This document shows, in pieces, positions 8,618-18,010 of a DNA stretch of 26,771 nt (within the stretch, counting starts at the first letter, position 1; each line of letters starts with the position of its first letter). Source of the DNA: Gnetum montanum. Lineage: Eukaryota; Streptophyta; Gnetopsida; Gnetales; Gnetaceae. The position numbers and the translations under genes are program-made. The stretch spans positions 66,177 to 92,947 of the forward strand of contig MNCI01004721.1 of NCBI GenBank assembly GCA_015680685.1, written 5' to 3'. The notes beneath the pieces were generated by a model that had not been told where the DNA came from, made no database searches, and worked only from the letters and a program-made list of their open reading frames with translations.

Positions 8618-9637
8618 CTATAACAGTGGTAACGATTTTGGAACTATATGCTTGTTCTCATACCAAGTGGTTTCTTCAAAGAAGTTAATCTGTTGAAATG
8701 AACTGCATAATTTAGATTCCCATTCTGACGAGCTAATGACATTGTTGAGATAAGCTCTAGCATTGTCATTTGGAAATAACGGCCTTCGGATGATCAACAG
8801 GTTGTCGAGCACTTCTAGTTGAGACAAATGTGTCAAGATTCTTGGCTCGAGGTAGCTCCATTTGAGATTGTTAATGATACAATCTATTCTTCCTGCCATG
8901 TTGATGAACAAGTCGAGTGTTGGGTATTGCTTGGTAACACTCATAGTGGAATCCCGTGGGAAGAACTTGGTGATGAGGCGACACCATCTTACTCTTTCTT
9001 CTAAACTGTTAAGTGGTCATGATAGCAAATCATCTGTATCCTGTAGTGGATTTTGTGAGCTACTACTTCCTTCAGGCTGCAACATTTTTATCTGAGCTTG
9101 TGGCTTCAATTGTCTAAACAGAAAATTGGTACTGGGCTAACAAGAATTGTCACTAGGAAAATCTTTGGAGCTTTGGAGAGGGTGTGATCTTCTCTTTAAC
9201 AGAGCTGCAAGGTTAGCTAAATCAGTGCGTAAAATAAAAGGACCTTCAATTAAATAGATATGAAATTTCTCTAATCCTCTGATATCTACAAGTATTTCTT
9301 TCTCAGCTGGCCAATAGTTTAATTCATGCTTATGAAACGCACCAGATGCGTAAGCACAAATTTCTTCATCATTCTTTGAACATTTCCTTAATAATACTAC
9401 TGCCCAAGCATCATAGCTTGCATCTGTATTTAGAACAAATGGACCTTTGATGATAGGATTCAGGGGCGGTAGGTTCTGACATTCATCTTTTACCTGGATA
9501 ACCTATTCCGAATCTTTCTTTGTCCAAACAAAAGGGACTTGATTCTTACACCATCTTATTTCAGTAGTTTTATCAGAAAACTTATCTATATGTTTAGAAA
9601 CATAATTTACATATCCTAAAAACCTTAAACACTGTTC
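8618..9637 (-). pseudogene. Caulimovirid RT end, RNase H and C-terminal extension
   Basis: The frame begins with EQCLRFLGYVNYVSKH, overlapping the end of the plus-strand RT copy. RNase H follows, with catalytic residues in LNTDAS (9429-9412), AEKE (near 9316) and RTD (near 9223). The rest stays in the same frame to a stop at about 8618, adding about 200 residues past the last RNase H motif. That extension has a Ser/Gln-rich linker and then a helical-looking segment (around LSQLEVLDNLLIIRRP). I do not recognise a domain in it. In-frame stops occur near 9508, 9140 and 9005. RNase H removes the RNA strand during reverse transcription. The extension's role is unknown. Confidence 0.85.
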
Positions 9638-9681
9638 CAATCCAATTAAACTTAGGACTGGGTATCACCAGAAAATTCATA
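9638..9681. other. 44-bp unassigned filler at right virus/host junction
   Basis: It lies between the last base matching viral RT (about 9637) and the start of the right host duplication (9682). It matches neither the other RT copy nor the host site by eye. It could be diverged virus or filler DNA. Confidence 0.45.
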
Positions 9682-10355
9682 AAAGTAAATTACTATTCTA
9701 AGTACAAAGGAAAGTAAACATTAAGCTAAATGCATGAAAGTATGAATTGATTTAAATGTAAATTCTAAGCTAATCATACTCATTATGCATATGTAACTAT
9801 CTATAGACATTCATGAATTATGTCTATCTATAGATCACTTGAATAAGACTTCATTAATTAATTCATGTTCACATTGTAGGCAATCATTAACTATTTTCTA
9901 AGTTACTAAATAAAATTGCAAGAGTTTGGCTATGCTACTAACCAAAATGTTGCATTCAATGCAGTAGGTAGGTGGTATTTATAAACTTTACCTATCCCAG
10001 ATACATTGCATCTATGATATTGTTTGAAAACATATGATATCACAACAAGGATATCATATGTGCAACATCGCAACCTACTTATAAATTATTCATTATACCC
10101 CCATGATTGACTAAACACTTGTCCTCAAGTTAAACAAAACTAGGGTAGAGTCAATTACAAAATTATGGAGGTGACTCAACTTGCTAACATACAAACTAAC
10201 TTGGATGTCACATTACAGAATTTATTCCAGTGATTTACAACATGACAAAACATTAGACATACATTCAAAAGATTACAAAATTGGTAGGTTTTCAAAAAAA
10301 AAATTAATAGTAGATCTTCATGTTATTGTAGGTGATAGTAGCTCCTCCTACTGTG
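9682..10355 (+). repeat. Right copy of 675-bp direct duplication
   Basis: Second copy of 1247-1921. Beyond 10355 the sequence continues into the element I additional ORF, so this copy sits at the original right flank while the left copy has the original left flank. It contains a truncated LTR (9682-10094), the polypurine strip (10095-10110) and ~245 bp of internal DNA. Confidence 0.9.
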
Positions 10356-10612
10356 GTGGCTCTTGCAGTAGATTAGCAACTTCATCTTGTATGCAAAAAT
10401 GATTACGGATGGTTTGGTAGTTCTCTACATCTATTCATGGATCATTAATGGTCCAACCCAAGTTGGCTAGGTTAGCAATTGTAGGAATTTTCCATGGATA
10501 TGACATATTTGAAAACATTTTGTTAGTTTGAATAAACCATGCAACAAATAATCGACGCTCCATGTCTGACTCTCTCTTTCAGCTTCTAGTATGAATTCAA
10601 TTTTAGTGTGCA
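10348..10612 (-). pseudogene. C-terminus of additional ORF (aORF) of element I
   Basis: Minus-strand coding starts near 10612 (KIEFILEAERES), shifts frame in a GA run near 10575 and continues MERRLFVAWF, NKMFSNMSYPW, NLGWTINDP, then a single stop, then VENYQTIRNHF, and ends LLQEPPQ before TAG at 10350-10348. The same C-terminal pattern (NKMFS, then S-x-PW, then TI-x-DP, then EEPPP) appears in element III at about 20280-20085, at a similar distance from its 3' LTR. This is therefore a genuine protein of the family, encoded on the sense strand downstream of integrase, as additional ORFs are in Athila/Tat elements. Function unknown. The left duplication copy contains only the stop region. Confidence 0.75.
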
Positions 10613-12027
10613 ATGTTGAGTCATAAAGTTTTGCTTTTATTATATATCTTGGGGGTAAAAATTGTTAGATCTATTAAAATTTTCCTACCTATATTTTTCC
10701 TTCCCACATGTTATTAAAATTCCAAGTTATTAGTAAACTTTTCTACAGCTTGAATTTCTCTAAGCGTAGCAAGTTGAAGTTATCCTAAGGATAACCATAC
10801 ATGTGAAGTGAAAGGGCCCACCTCGTGACTAGGGATGGGGTGTCACCCGAAGAAAAATAGGCACTCACCATAGTCTTGTAAGGAAGCTATGGTCAAGTGA
10901 TCTCATGTCCATGCCTACCTTACCCAGTGCCTTTGCAACAATCAAGAGAGTCATTCTTTTTAAACGATCAAGGCTTGTGGGTTATAGCTAGAATCATCTG
11001 CAAATGTTGTAGCGAGTGCGCGACCCTTCAAATCATCCACTTGTGTATAGACAGCTTAACAACATGTTCAACCATAGCGACAATAGGAACATGTCAAATA
11101 TCACATAGCCCCCTATCAGTTAAATCGAGTTGATCGATTCCACCTTGAAACTGTAACGGGCTTCTTATCCCTAAGGGCTTCTCATGCTTATGGTTGTGAG
11201 ACCGTAAAAAATGATATCATATCAACATAACATTTATCCCTCTTCCCCTAAATATTACATTATAAACTAATTTTCGTTAAAGATGCGTCTTCTGAAAGAT
11301 GCCTTCATGTCAAATTCCTATTGAAAACTAAATTAAGAATTAGGACCATGCGATTAAAAGGTAAAATGCAGAAAGTGTGATCATATATCTTAGCTAAATC
11401 CCTATGGTCAAAACGAATGTGGTTGTCACTTTTTTTTCCTTAATAAATTTTTCTTCACAAGTAAAAAAAATTACCAAAAATGTGAAAAGACTTGATCAAT
11501 TTTCAGCCACCTCTTCAAAAGTCTTGATTAATATTCAGCCACCTCTTCAAATAAAATCATGTGCCAATGTAATAATACTACTATTTGGTTACCAAAATCA
11601 CATTTATCACTGCAACAAAAACACGAGGTTCTACTTGTTCAAATGTTTTTTCAAAAAGTAAAGTATTATGATGATGATATAAAGTTCTACATTACAATTC
11701 TACGTTTCACATTTTCTACTTGAATTCAATTACCCTAACAATTAGAAACCACCGGCCAAGAATTAAGAGAAGCAAAGGAAACCCTTGAAATGAGAGATTC
11801 AAGGTTTAGCATTTAACTGATAAAAACCTCTAGTAATATACAATGTTATTAAACAAAAAAACAGCAGATAATATTCTTTAAAATGTTCAATAAAGCATTG
11901 AAAGATCTATCTTTTTAAAGTATTTGGCTTTTCCCATAACTAAGTGATGAAGTCAAATTTTTGGTCAAAGTGATGTCATATGAATGATGTTGTTGATTCA
12001 ATGTCAATTCCATTGGTACATCATTAT
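10613..12027. other. Unexplained 1.4-kb stretch
   Basis: It probably contains the rest of element I and other old insertions, but I cannot align it to anything else in the window. Around 10800-11140 the composition is less AT-rich, with short GGTGTCACC-type palindromes. A two-unit tandem repeat lies at 11491-11552. Open frames at 10897-11133 and 11404-11661 resemble no family. Confidence 0.4.
11491..11552. repeat. Two-copy tandem repeat, ~32-bp unit
   Basis: The unit CTTGATCAATTTTCAGCC plus ACCTCTTCAAA is followed at once by CTTGATTAATATTCAGCC plus ACCTCTTCAAA. Copies differ by a few bases. Confidence 0.75.
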
Positions 12028-12970
12028 TGATACGATGTCTAGGGATGTGAGTGGCCCTATAAATATGACACTTGGGCATACAATCCAGGAACTTTCATAC
12101 CTTACCTAATGAATTGTAAATTGGTTGTGTCAACTAGGCCCCATTAATGCATGATTTGATGCATTGACGTGGCTCATTGACGTAGTATCTATTTTTGCCT
12201 ATAAATACACGTTCGCCCTTGGTGTTTATGGCATATCTTGTCATAGTTGGAGTAGAGCTCTTGTAGTTTTGTCATTTGAAAGTTTGAATATTGTTTTTAA
12301 GTGCCCACAGTAGGAGTCAAGAGTGTACAAATCTTTATTCGAGCACTATTGTACCTAAGCACAGTAGTGTATGCAACAATAAAGACAATAATTTTGATAA
12401 ATCTTGTAGCACTTTGAAATAAATTAATTAATTATTTATGTATTTAATGTTTTATGCAATTTCTTTTAATGCTTTAAGTAATTAAATAATTAATTAGGAT
12501 AAAGTACGCTAGATTAAATAGCAATTAATTAAGCACATAAGTACGACCACTTTGAGCATACACTTGGCACTTGGTAATCCCAATAATGCTTAATGTTTGG
12601 TAACCCAGTAGTGCTAAACATGTTCAGGATGTGTATGGTAAGTGGGAATGGATGCTTATGTTAGGATTAGTTAGGTGTAGTTGGTTAGATTAAATTAGAA
12701 ATTTAATTATCTTATCTTATTCATTATTCTTTATGTGTAAGAAACAAAAATTAAAACATAAAATTGATAAAAATCATATGCCTCAGTTGCACTTAACCAT
12801 ACCTTTGCATTTCACAAGTGTAATTGGGAAGACAACAATTCTAACAATTAGTTTCATTTCCTAGAGACCTATGTGCTTAGAAGGTTATAAGTCCACAAAA
12901 TTCGATCAGATTGCACGTGAACACTTAGTGATTTGCATGGTTGGGCATAGGATCTACTTGTGGCTCATCA
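12028..12970 (+). mobile_element. 5' LTR of element II (plus-oriented Gypsy)
   Basis: The right end is CTCATCA at 12970. The body is the reverse complement of the family LTRs: GTGCCCACAGTAGGAG then ATTGTACCTAAGCAC near 12300-12365, and GTAATCCCAATAATGC and GTAAGTGGGAATGGATGC near 12570-12655, match the complement of 14125-14936. The left edge is not certain; TGATAC at 12028 is my best guess. The TATA box is at 12200-12207. The GATATC cluster of the sister U3 regions is absent here. Gag follows on the same strand, so this is the 5' LTR. I could not recognise a primer binding site after 12970. Confidence 0.7.
12200..12207 (+). promoter_or_regulatory. TATA box of element II 5' LTR
   Basis: TATAAATA in the context GCCTATAAATACACG. 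It lies 100-170 bp from the presumed LTR start, on the strand that encodes gag-pol. Confidence 0.6.
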
Positions 12971-13143
12971 TTAGCAACATGGTTGATGACTTGTCGTTTG
13001 ATATGTGTGCTATCTAGGACTTAGTAACTATTATTTAGAATCATTGGATAAAATTCTAAATTCATAATCATTCGAAAAAATAAATACCTAATAATTAATC
13101 AAAACTATACTACAAGCACACTAAGAAATTATTTCTAACAAAA
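12971..13143 (+). other. Leader of element II
   Basis: Short AT-rich stretch between the LTR end and the gag ATG. No primer binding site for initiator tRNA-Met was found at the expected position. The element may use another tRNA, or the site may have decayed. Confidence 0.4.
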
Positions 13144-14124
13144 ATGTTTTCTTCTTCTCATAGGCGAGACAATTCTAAGTCAACAATACCATAAGAAGGC
13201 AAAGTGGTGTACACTCATTCTAATGAGTTTGTACTGAATTTTAGTTACGTCCTCCATCAAGATGAAAAAATGTGGTGGCAAGACATGGAGGGGAATTTTG
13301 TATTGCCACATGACCAATATATTCCAAATATGCTACTCTAAACCCTTACAACGTTGGGCATCAAGGAGCTTCACGGAGAGTATGTTGTGAAAGATCATAA
13401 CTTCCAGGACTATCGTCCCAATGAAACACAACACAAATGAGGACAACAACAGTAAAAGTGTTAAGAAGCTGTGAAGGGGAAATGATTCACTAACCCGTTA
13501 TTCCTACTAGATCAAAAGGATAATGAGGAACCTCTTTCTGAGGGTTCTCAACATGTAGAATTTCCACCTCTTAACTCTAGTGAAGGGAAGCCAAACCCAA
13601 ATCTTAAATCAGTGATCAACAATCCGAGTTCTAGTAATAGTGAGTCACATAGTTGTGGGGATTCTAAGAAAGGGAGTTGAAGCAAGAACTCAGATAAGCA
13701 TAATGACAACCACTCTAAGGATCATGCCTATGAAAAATGAAGAAGTGGTAGACACCATGGTGGTGGTAGTCCTCCTCCCTCTTCACCCTCTTCATCTAGT
13801 TCAGCTTCCTCCTCATAATCTAAGTAAAATCATAGACAACAGGATAACAACAATAATCATAGAGATCGCCATGAACGAAGGGATGGTAGAAAACATCACT
13901 AGCATCATTGAGATCATGAAGATGAACTTTTTTTGGCCACTTGAAATATGCTCAGCATCACAAAGGCTATTAGAATTCCTACCAGACATGTGAAAGATAG
14001 TTGAATCAAGAGGCTAGACATAAACAATATCCCTAGATTTAAGGGGGGATATAACTTAGATCCTCAAATGCATTTACAACCCTTTCACGATGCATGTGCC
14101 CTACAAAATATTAAAAATGATGGT
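13144..14124 (+). pseudogene. Element II gag, N-terminal part
   Basis: One frame can be followed from ATG 13144 to 14124, with about 14 stops. It begins MFSSSHRRDNSKSTIP. It then has HQDEKMWWQDMEGNFVLPHD, a low-complexity region rich in Ser, Asn, His, Asp and Arg (about 13600-13915, with a PPPSSPSSSSSASSS run), and NNIPRFKGGYNLDPQMH, which looks like the start of a gag core. An 812-bp solo LTR interrupts it after 14124. Gag would form the virus-like particle. Other open frames here (for example 13640-13993) arise from this low-complexity region read out of frame. Confidence 0.65.
14120..14124. repeat. Target-site duplication ATGGT, left copy
   Basis: ATGGT before the solo LTR is repeated at 14937-14941 directly after it. 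Five bases is the standard Gypsy target duplication. Confidence 0.85.
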
Positions 14125-14936
14125 TGATGACTGGTGAGGTACCCCTACACTCAACCATACAAATACGAGTGTTACACGCGCGATCCGGTCGAACTCCGCA
14201 TACTAAGTGCCTACACACCTTATGGAACACTTAAGGTTAATCGTTCATTGTCTTCCCGGACTTACTTGTATTTTTCACAGTTTTATGGTTAAGTAAGTCT
14301 AAGGTATATGATTTTTATATCTTTTCTGTTTTATCTCCTATGTTGAAGAGGTGAAGGGTGAAGAGACTAATTAACTAACTTTAACTAACTAACTAAGCCT
14401 TAATTAATCTAGCATCAGCATCCGTTCCCACTTACCGTTCACACCCTGAACCAATGCAACCTTGGTTACCAAACACTAGTCGTTGCTGGGATCACCAAGC
14501 GTAACGCACATGCTCGAAGCGGTTGTACTGAATGTACTTAACTATGGGAGAAGGGTTGAGAGAGATTTAATTAACTAATAAATCATTCAAATGATAAACA
14601 ATAAATAACAATAAGTAAATTCCTAATTAGCCTAATCCATGCACTGCAAGGTTTATCCAAGAAGTTTGTCTTTATTCCCATACACAAACTTGTGTTTAGG
14701 TACAATATTTTCTCAAATAAAGATCCATTCACTTTGGAGCTCCTACTATGGGCACATGGAAATTATTCTATCTCTAGAGAGGTAAAAATGCCATAGTTTC
14801 GCTATGGTCTAGGCCTAGAATTAGAAACAAGGGAGAGCTGCCTCTTATTTATACACTTGGTGGCACACCGCAATATCGCGTACACGATATCGCGTGGGAT
14901 GCGATATCAAGGCCCATGCAATATCACGTCCCATCA
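14125..14936 (-). mobile_element. Solo LTR, same family, inserted in element II gag
   Basis: Begins TGATGACTGGTGAGG, ends CCCATCA and is flanked on both sides by ATGGT, so it is a complete solo LTR of 812 bp left by LTR-LTR recombination. The TATA (14840-14853 reads TATAAATAAGAGGC on the minus strand) lies ~85 bp from the right edge, so the sense strand is minus. Between TATA and edge there are about five ATATCG/CGATATC palindrome-like motifs. Confidence 0.92.
14840..14853 (-). promoter_or_regulatory. TATA box of solo LTR
   Basis: TATAAATAAGAGGC on the minus strand. It is identical over 14 bases to the LTR at 23069-23082 and to the viral promoter at 8353-8366. Confidence 0.7.
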
Positions 14937-14941
14937 ATGGT
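14937..14941. repeat. Target-site duplication ATGGT, right copy
   Basis: Pairs with 14120-14124. Confidence 0.85.
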
Positions 14942-16459
14942 AAAAGCTCACATTATTTCCCAAAAAACTCATCAAGGAAGTGAAAAGTTAGTACTAGTCT
15001 CTAGAACCAAAATCAATATATTGATGGACTACAATGCTAGAACTATTTAATAACAAGTATCAGACATACTTTAGAGTGTCAAACCTATGAAGGCAAATCC
15101 AAGGCCAAAAATAAAAAACACATGAACCCTTGGATGCCACCATGGACACATATTATTCCCTTTTGCATAAATGTCTTGGCCATGATTATTCTCAATGGGA
15201 GCATCTTCACCATATCATAGATGGGCTCCAATAAAAAAAGAGGAGAACTCTTCAGATCTACATCCAAAGAAGACTATCAGAACTAAGAGCCCATCAAATT
15301 CAAGGGTTGATTGAGTAGGTTGCAAAAGAAGAAGGTGAGTTGAGAAAATGGGAAAGTGCTAAGGAGTATAACCGAAATCCTTCCATCAGAAAAAGGGAGG
15401 TTTAATTCTATGAAAGTGAAGAGGAAGCACCACTGATAAGGTGGGTCAACAAAAAACCTTGTCAATTTAAAAATCTATATCAAAAATTTGGCTAAGGTTG
15501 ACAAAACGTGGGAAGCTTTGGATGAAAAATTTCAAACTTCTCTAAAAATTATAAAAGAATCCAAAGACCAAGGTAGAGATCATGGCAACAAGGCTACGGT
15601 AGTAGAAAAGGTTATGGAGTTAGAATGAGATGATGATGGTGGGTGTGACATCTACCAATATGAACATCCCAAGGGATGTTGTCCTCTTGTATCACACTTA
15701 TAGAAATCTGGGATGTGTGCTCTAAATCTTAGACTAGCATGAAGGCAAGCACCTAGAAGGTTGCTTTATCCTTAAGGCAACCCAAGGAAATTCCACCAAC
15801 AATAACAAGCCGATTATCCAAGTAAAGTTCCACCACAACCGTATGAGTAGTATCAGCAGTGGCAACATCCACAGTCATGGAGGATGCTACCACCAAGATA
15901 GCAGTATCCTTACAAGTAGCTAGATCCATATGGGTACTATGTTCAGTAACCAATGTCTCCATGTGACTCTTCTAGTCATGCTTCTTTTCAACATCACTAC
16001 TACCCTCCAAAGTATTACAAAACTCATTCTCCATCTACTAGAAGTGAAACCCCATATCCTTATCATCCTCCTCATTCTTCAACACATGCTCCTTGACCCT
16101 CAACCTAATTACCACCTTCTCCTTTCATGTAAGGTGAGCTTCTAGTGCAATCACAACAATGTAATGGTACCAAGGCCATTAACTTATAGTTGACTCCTCA
16201 ATCGAGTGGTTCAAAACCAAGATCCCATAAAAGACCATTCTTCATAACCAATAGCCCTACTAAACCCTCATCTACTTATGCAGTTGGTTGTCATATATCT
16301 CTTTCATCCTCTACATTCATTCCTTTTGAGAGCCCTTCAAACCAAATGCCTCCAAAGATTTGCATAGTTATGTTAACCCACATTGTATCTGATTGGATCA
16401 AGGATAGAAACCTTCCTAGAAAAAGAGTTGATCTTGTAAGTCCTCTCATCTTATTGTAG
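14942..16459 (+). pseudogene. Element II gag, C-terminal part
   Basis: The early part is badly shifted. From about 15480 one frame is clear: AKVDKTWEALDEKFQ, then a Cys/His cluster (GCDIYQYEHPKGCC, about 15642-15683), then a Pro/Gln/Tyr-rich tail (LDPYGYYVQ near 15930). It ends with SDWIKDRNLPRKRVDL before a stop at 16459. The minus-strand element IV gag has the same order of motifs (ICHYDHPKGCC, PDPYGYYVQQ, TDWIKVGHLPRKL), which confirms the frame. The cluster replaces the usual CCHC knuckle. Gag and protease appear to be one continuous polyprotein in element IV. Confidence 0.7.
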
Positions 16460-16818
16460 ATTGTTGGGATGAGCCATGCAAGGCTCTTCTTGACTAAGGT
16501 TTTAGAGTTAATCTAACTTCTCATAAAATGTATAATGCCTAGAACATGGCTCCTCTCAAGAAGGGCAACATCCATTTAGAATTAGTAGACCAGTCCATCA
16601 CTATTCTATTAGAACTGGTAAAAGATATTGTGACCACTATTTATGGGTGGTCTTATCCTGATAATTTTCTAGTAATCAAAGTTGAGAACTGCAAGGGGAA
16701 CTTCCTAATCATTATGGAAAGGGCTTGGTTAAGTACTACTGATACAAAAATTGGCATCAAATATCTTTCCTTAGAAATTTCCAAGGAAAATGCATTCATA
16801 AAGATCAAAAAGAAATGA
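16460..16818 (+). pseudogene. Element II aspartic protease
   Basis: The active-site region ALLD*GFRVNL (about 16482-16511) aligns with FLDLGSGVNL of element IV; here the residue after Asp is a stop. Downstream come GNIHLELVDQSITILL, then DNFLVIKV and FLIIMERAWLST (the latter corresponding to the IILGRPFL landmark), the typical course of Athila/Tat proteases. From MAPLKK (16546) it stays open to a stop at about 16817. The family signature Asp-Leu-Gly-Ser in element IV differs from the common DTG/DSG and matches the DLGA/S form of Athila-type elements. Confidence 0.75.
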
Positions 16819-18010
16819 GTTACATGCATCACGAATAGCGATATAGAGTGCAACTGCATGCAGAAACTTTCGTCCATGAAAAGAGCATCCATTTCTGCAT
16901 GCAAATAGTGTTCAAATGTGGAAAATATTCAAAGGTGCTTGTATGTAGCAGCCACAATATAGGAGGACACCTAGTGATTGACAACTAATCCTAAAAGTAG
17001 CACACTTTGCATGGAAGCCGTTGAGACCCTAACATATGTTGAAAACATGGATGAACTAGAGCAAGTTCATCACCAACTCTCTAATGATGAAAATGATGAT
17101 ACCAATTGGGAAGAGTTGGAAATCCCTAAAAATTCTAAATAAGAGCCCTTAGAGTTGAAAACTCTACCTACTAGCATGGAGTATGAAATCTTGAAAAATG
17201 AGAAGCCAGTAATCATTAATGCCAATCTTGCACCTAAATAGAAACAAATGTTGTTGAGGGTGATCAAAAAATGGCCAATAGCTTTTGCTTGATCATATCC
17301 TGAACTCATAGGGATTGATCCCAGGATATGCTAGCATTGTATTTACATTAATTCAACCATGAAGACAAAGAGGTAGCCACAATGATGGTTGAATCCCAAA
17401 TTGAAGCAAACTGTCACAGAGAAAATCAAACAACTCCTCAAGGTGGGGTTTATCTATCCCATTGTAGATAGTGAGTGGGTTAGCCCACTTATGATTATGC
17501 GAAAGAAAGGTGGTAAGTGCTAAGTCTACATCAACTTTCGACTATTGAATATGGCAACATTCAAATATCACTTTCCATTGTCATTTGTGGATCAAGTATT
17601 GGACACTATATCCAGGCATTGCTATTACACTTTTCTAGATGGTTATAATGGCTATAACCAAATCCAAATCACGCTAGAGAATCAAGTCAAAAAAAACATT
17701 CACAAGTTCCTAAGGGACTTTTGCATATTGAAAGATGCCTATTGGTTTGTGCAATGTCCCTACAACATTCCAACACTTCGTCTTGAGCATTTTTCAGCAA
17801 TAGATTGGTTGCAGGGTGCAAGTCTTTATGGATGACTTCTCCACTTATGGTGCGAAATTTTAGCAAGCCTTGGACCACCTTGAGCAAGTGCTTAAAAGGT
17901 GTGTGAAGATGAATCTTTAGCTCAATTAGTTGAAGAACCATCTAATGGTCCAAGAGGGCATTATACTGGGGCATAGAATATGTTAGGCAAGGATTGATGT
18001 GAACCCTAAA
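16819..18010 (+). pseudogene. Element II reverse transcriptase with upstream linker
   Basis: The linker is decayed to about 17150, where ELKTLPTSMEYEIL and KPVIINANLAP match the Athila/Tat region before RT. Then come KWPIAFA, ELIGIDPRIC, QLLKVGFIYPIVDSEWVSPL (about 17430-17490), INFRLLNMATFKYHFPL, FLDGYNGYNQIQI (catalytic Asp) and the active site VFMDDFSTYG (17822-17851). The last motif lies in a different frame from the block before it. VFMDDFSVYG-like active sites are characteristic of Athila-type RTs. Many stops and at least three frameshifts. Confidence 0.85.

Larger units (their letters stand above)
1931..9637. mobile_element. Endogenous caulimovirid, complete circle, rearranged
   Basis: Two abutting viral segments in opposite orientation make up this insert. 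Segment A (1931-3474, plus) carries protease to RT. Segment B (9637-3466, minus) carries the end of RT, RNase H, a C-terminal extension, the intergenic promoter region, the tRNA-Met primer site, movement protein, capsid region and protease. They overlap by ~290 bp in protease and ~40 bp in RT, so together they span a full caulimovirid circle of roughly 7.4 kb, within the 7-8 kb usual for the family. Virus origin is supported by an RT with YIDDFLIFS, a 30K-type movement protein, a CCHC capsid motif, the primer site TGGTATCAGAGCC and absence of LTRs. All frames are broken by stops and frameshifts. Confidence 0.9.

Noticed and set aside
9655-9672. GGTATCACCA near the right virus junction as a second primer binding site
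   Set aside because: Only GGTATCA matches, on the wrong strand for the viral genome; the exact 13-base site at 7751-7763 is in the right place.
10897-11133. Cys/Ser-rich small ORF as a secreted peptide gene
   Set aside because: No promoter, signal peptide or relative is apparent; the length is ordinary for chance in this sequence.
12971-13000. Initiator tRNA-Met primer site of element II
   Set aside because: No TGGTATCAGAGC-like string occurs after the LTR end; I could not assign another tRNA with confidence.
13640-13993. Open frame of 117 codons in the gag region
   Set aside because: It is out of frame with the gag reading frame that runs through 13144-14124, and arises from the Ser/His/Asn-rich low-complexity stretch.
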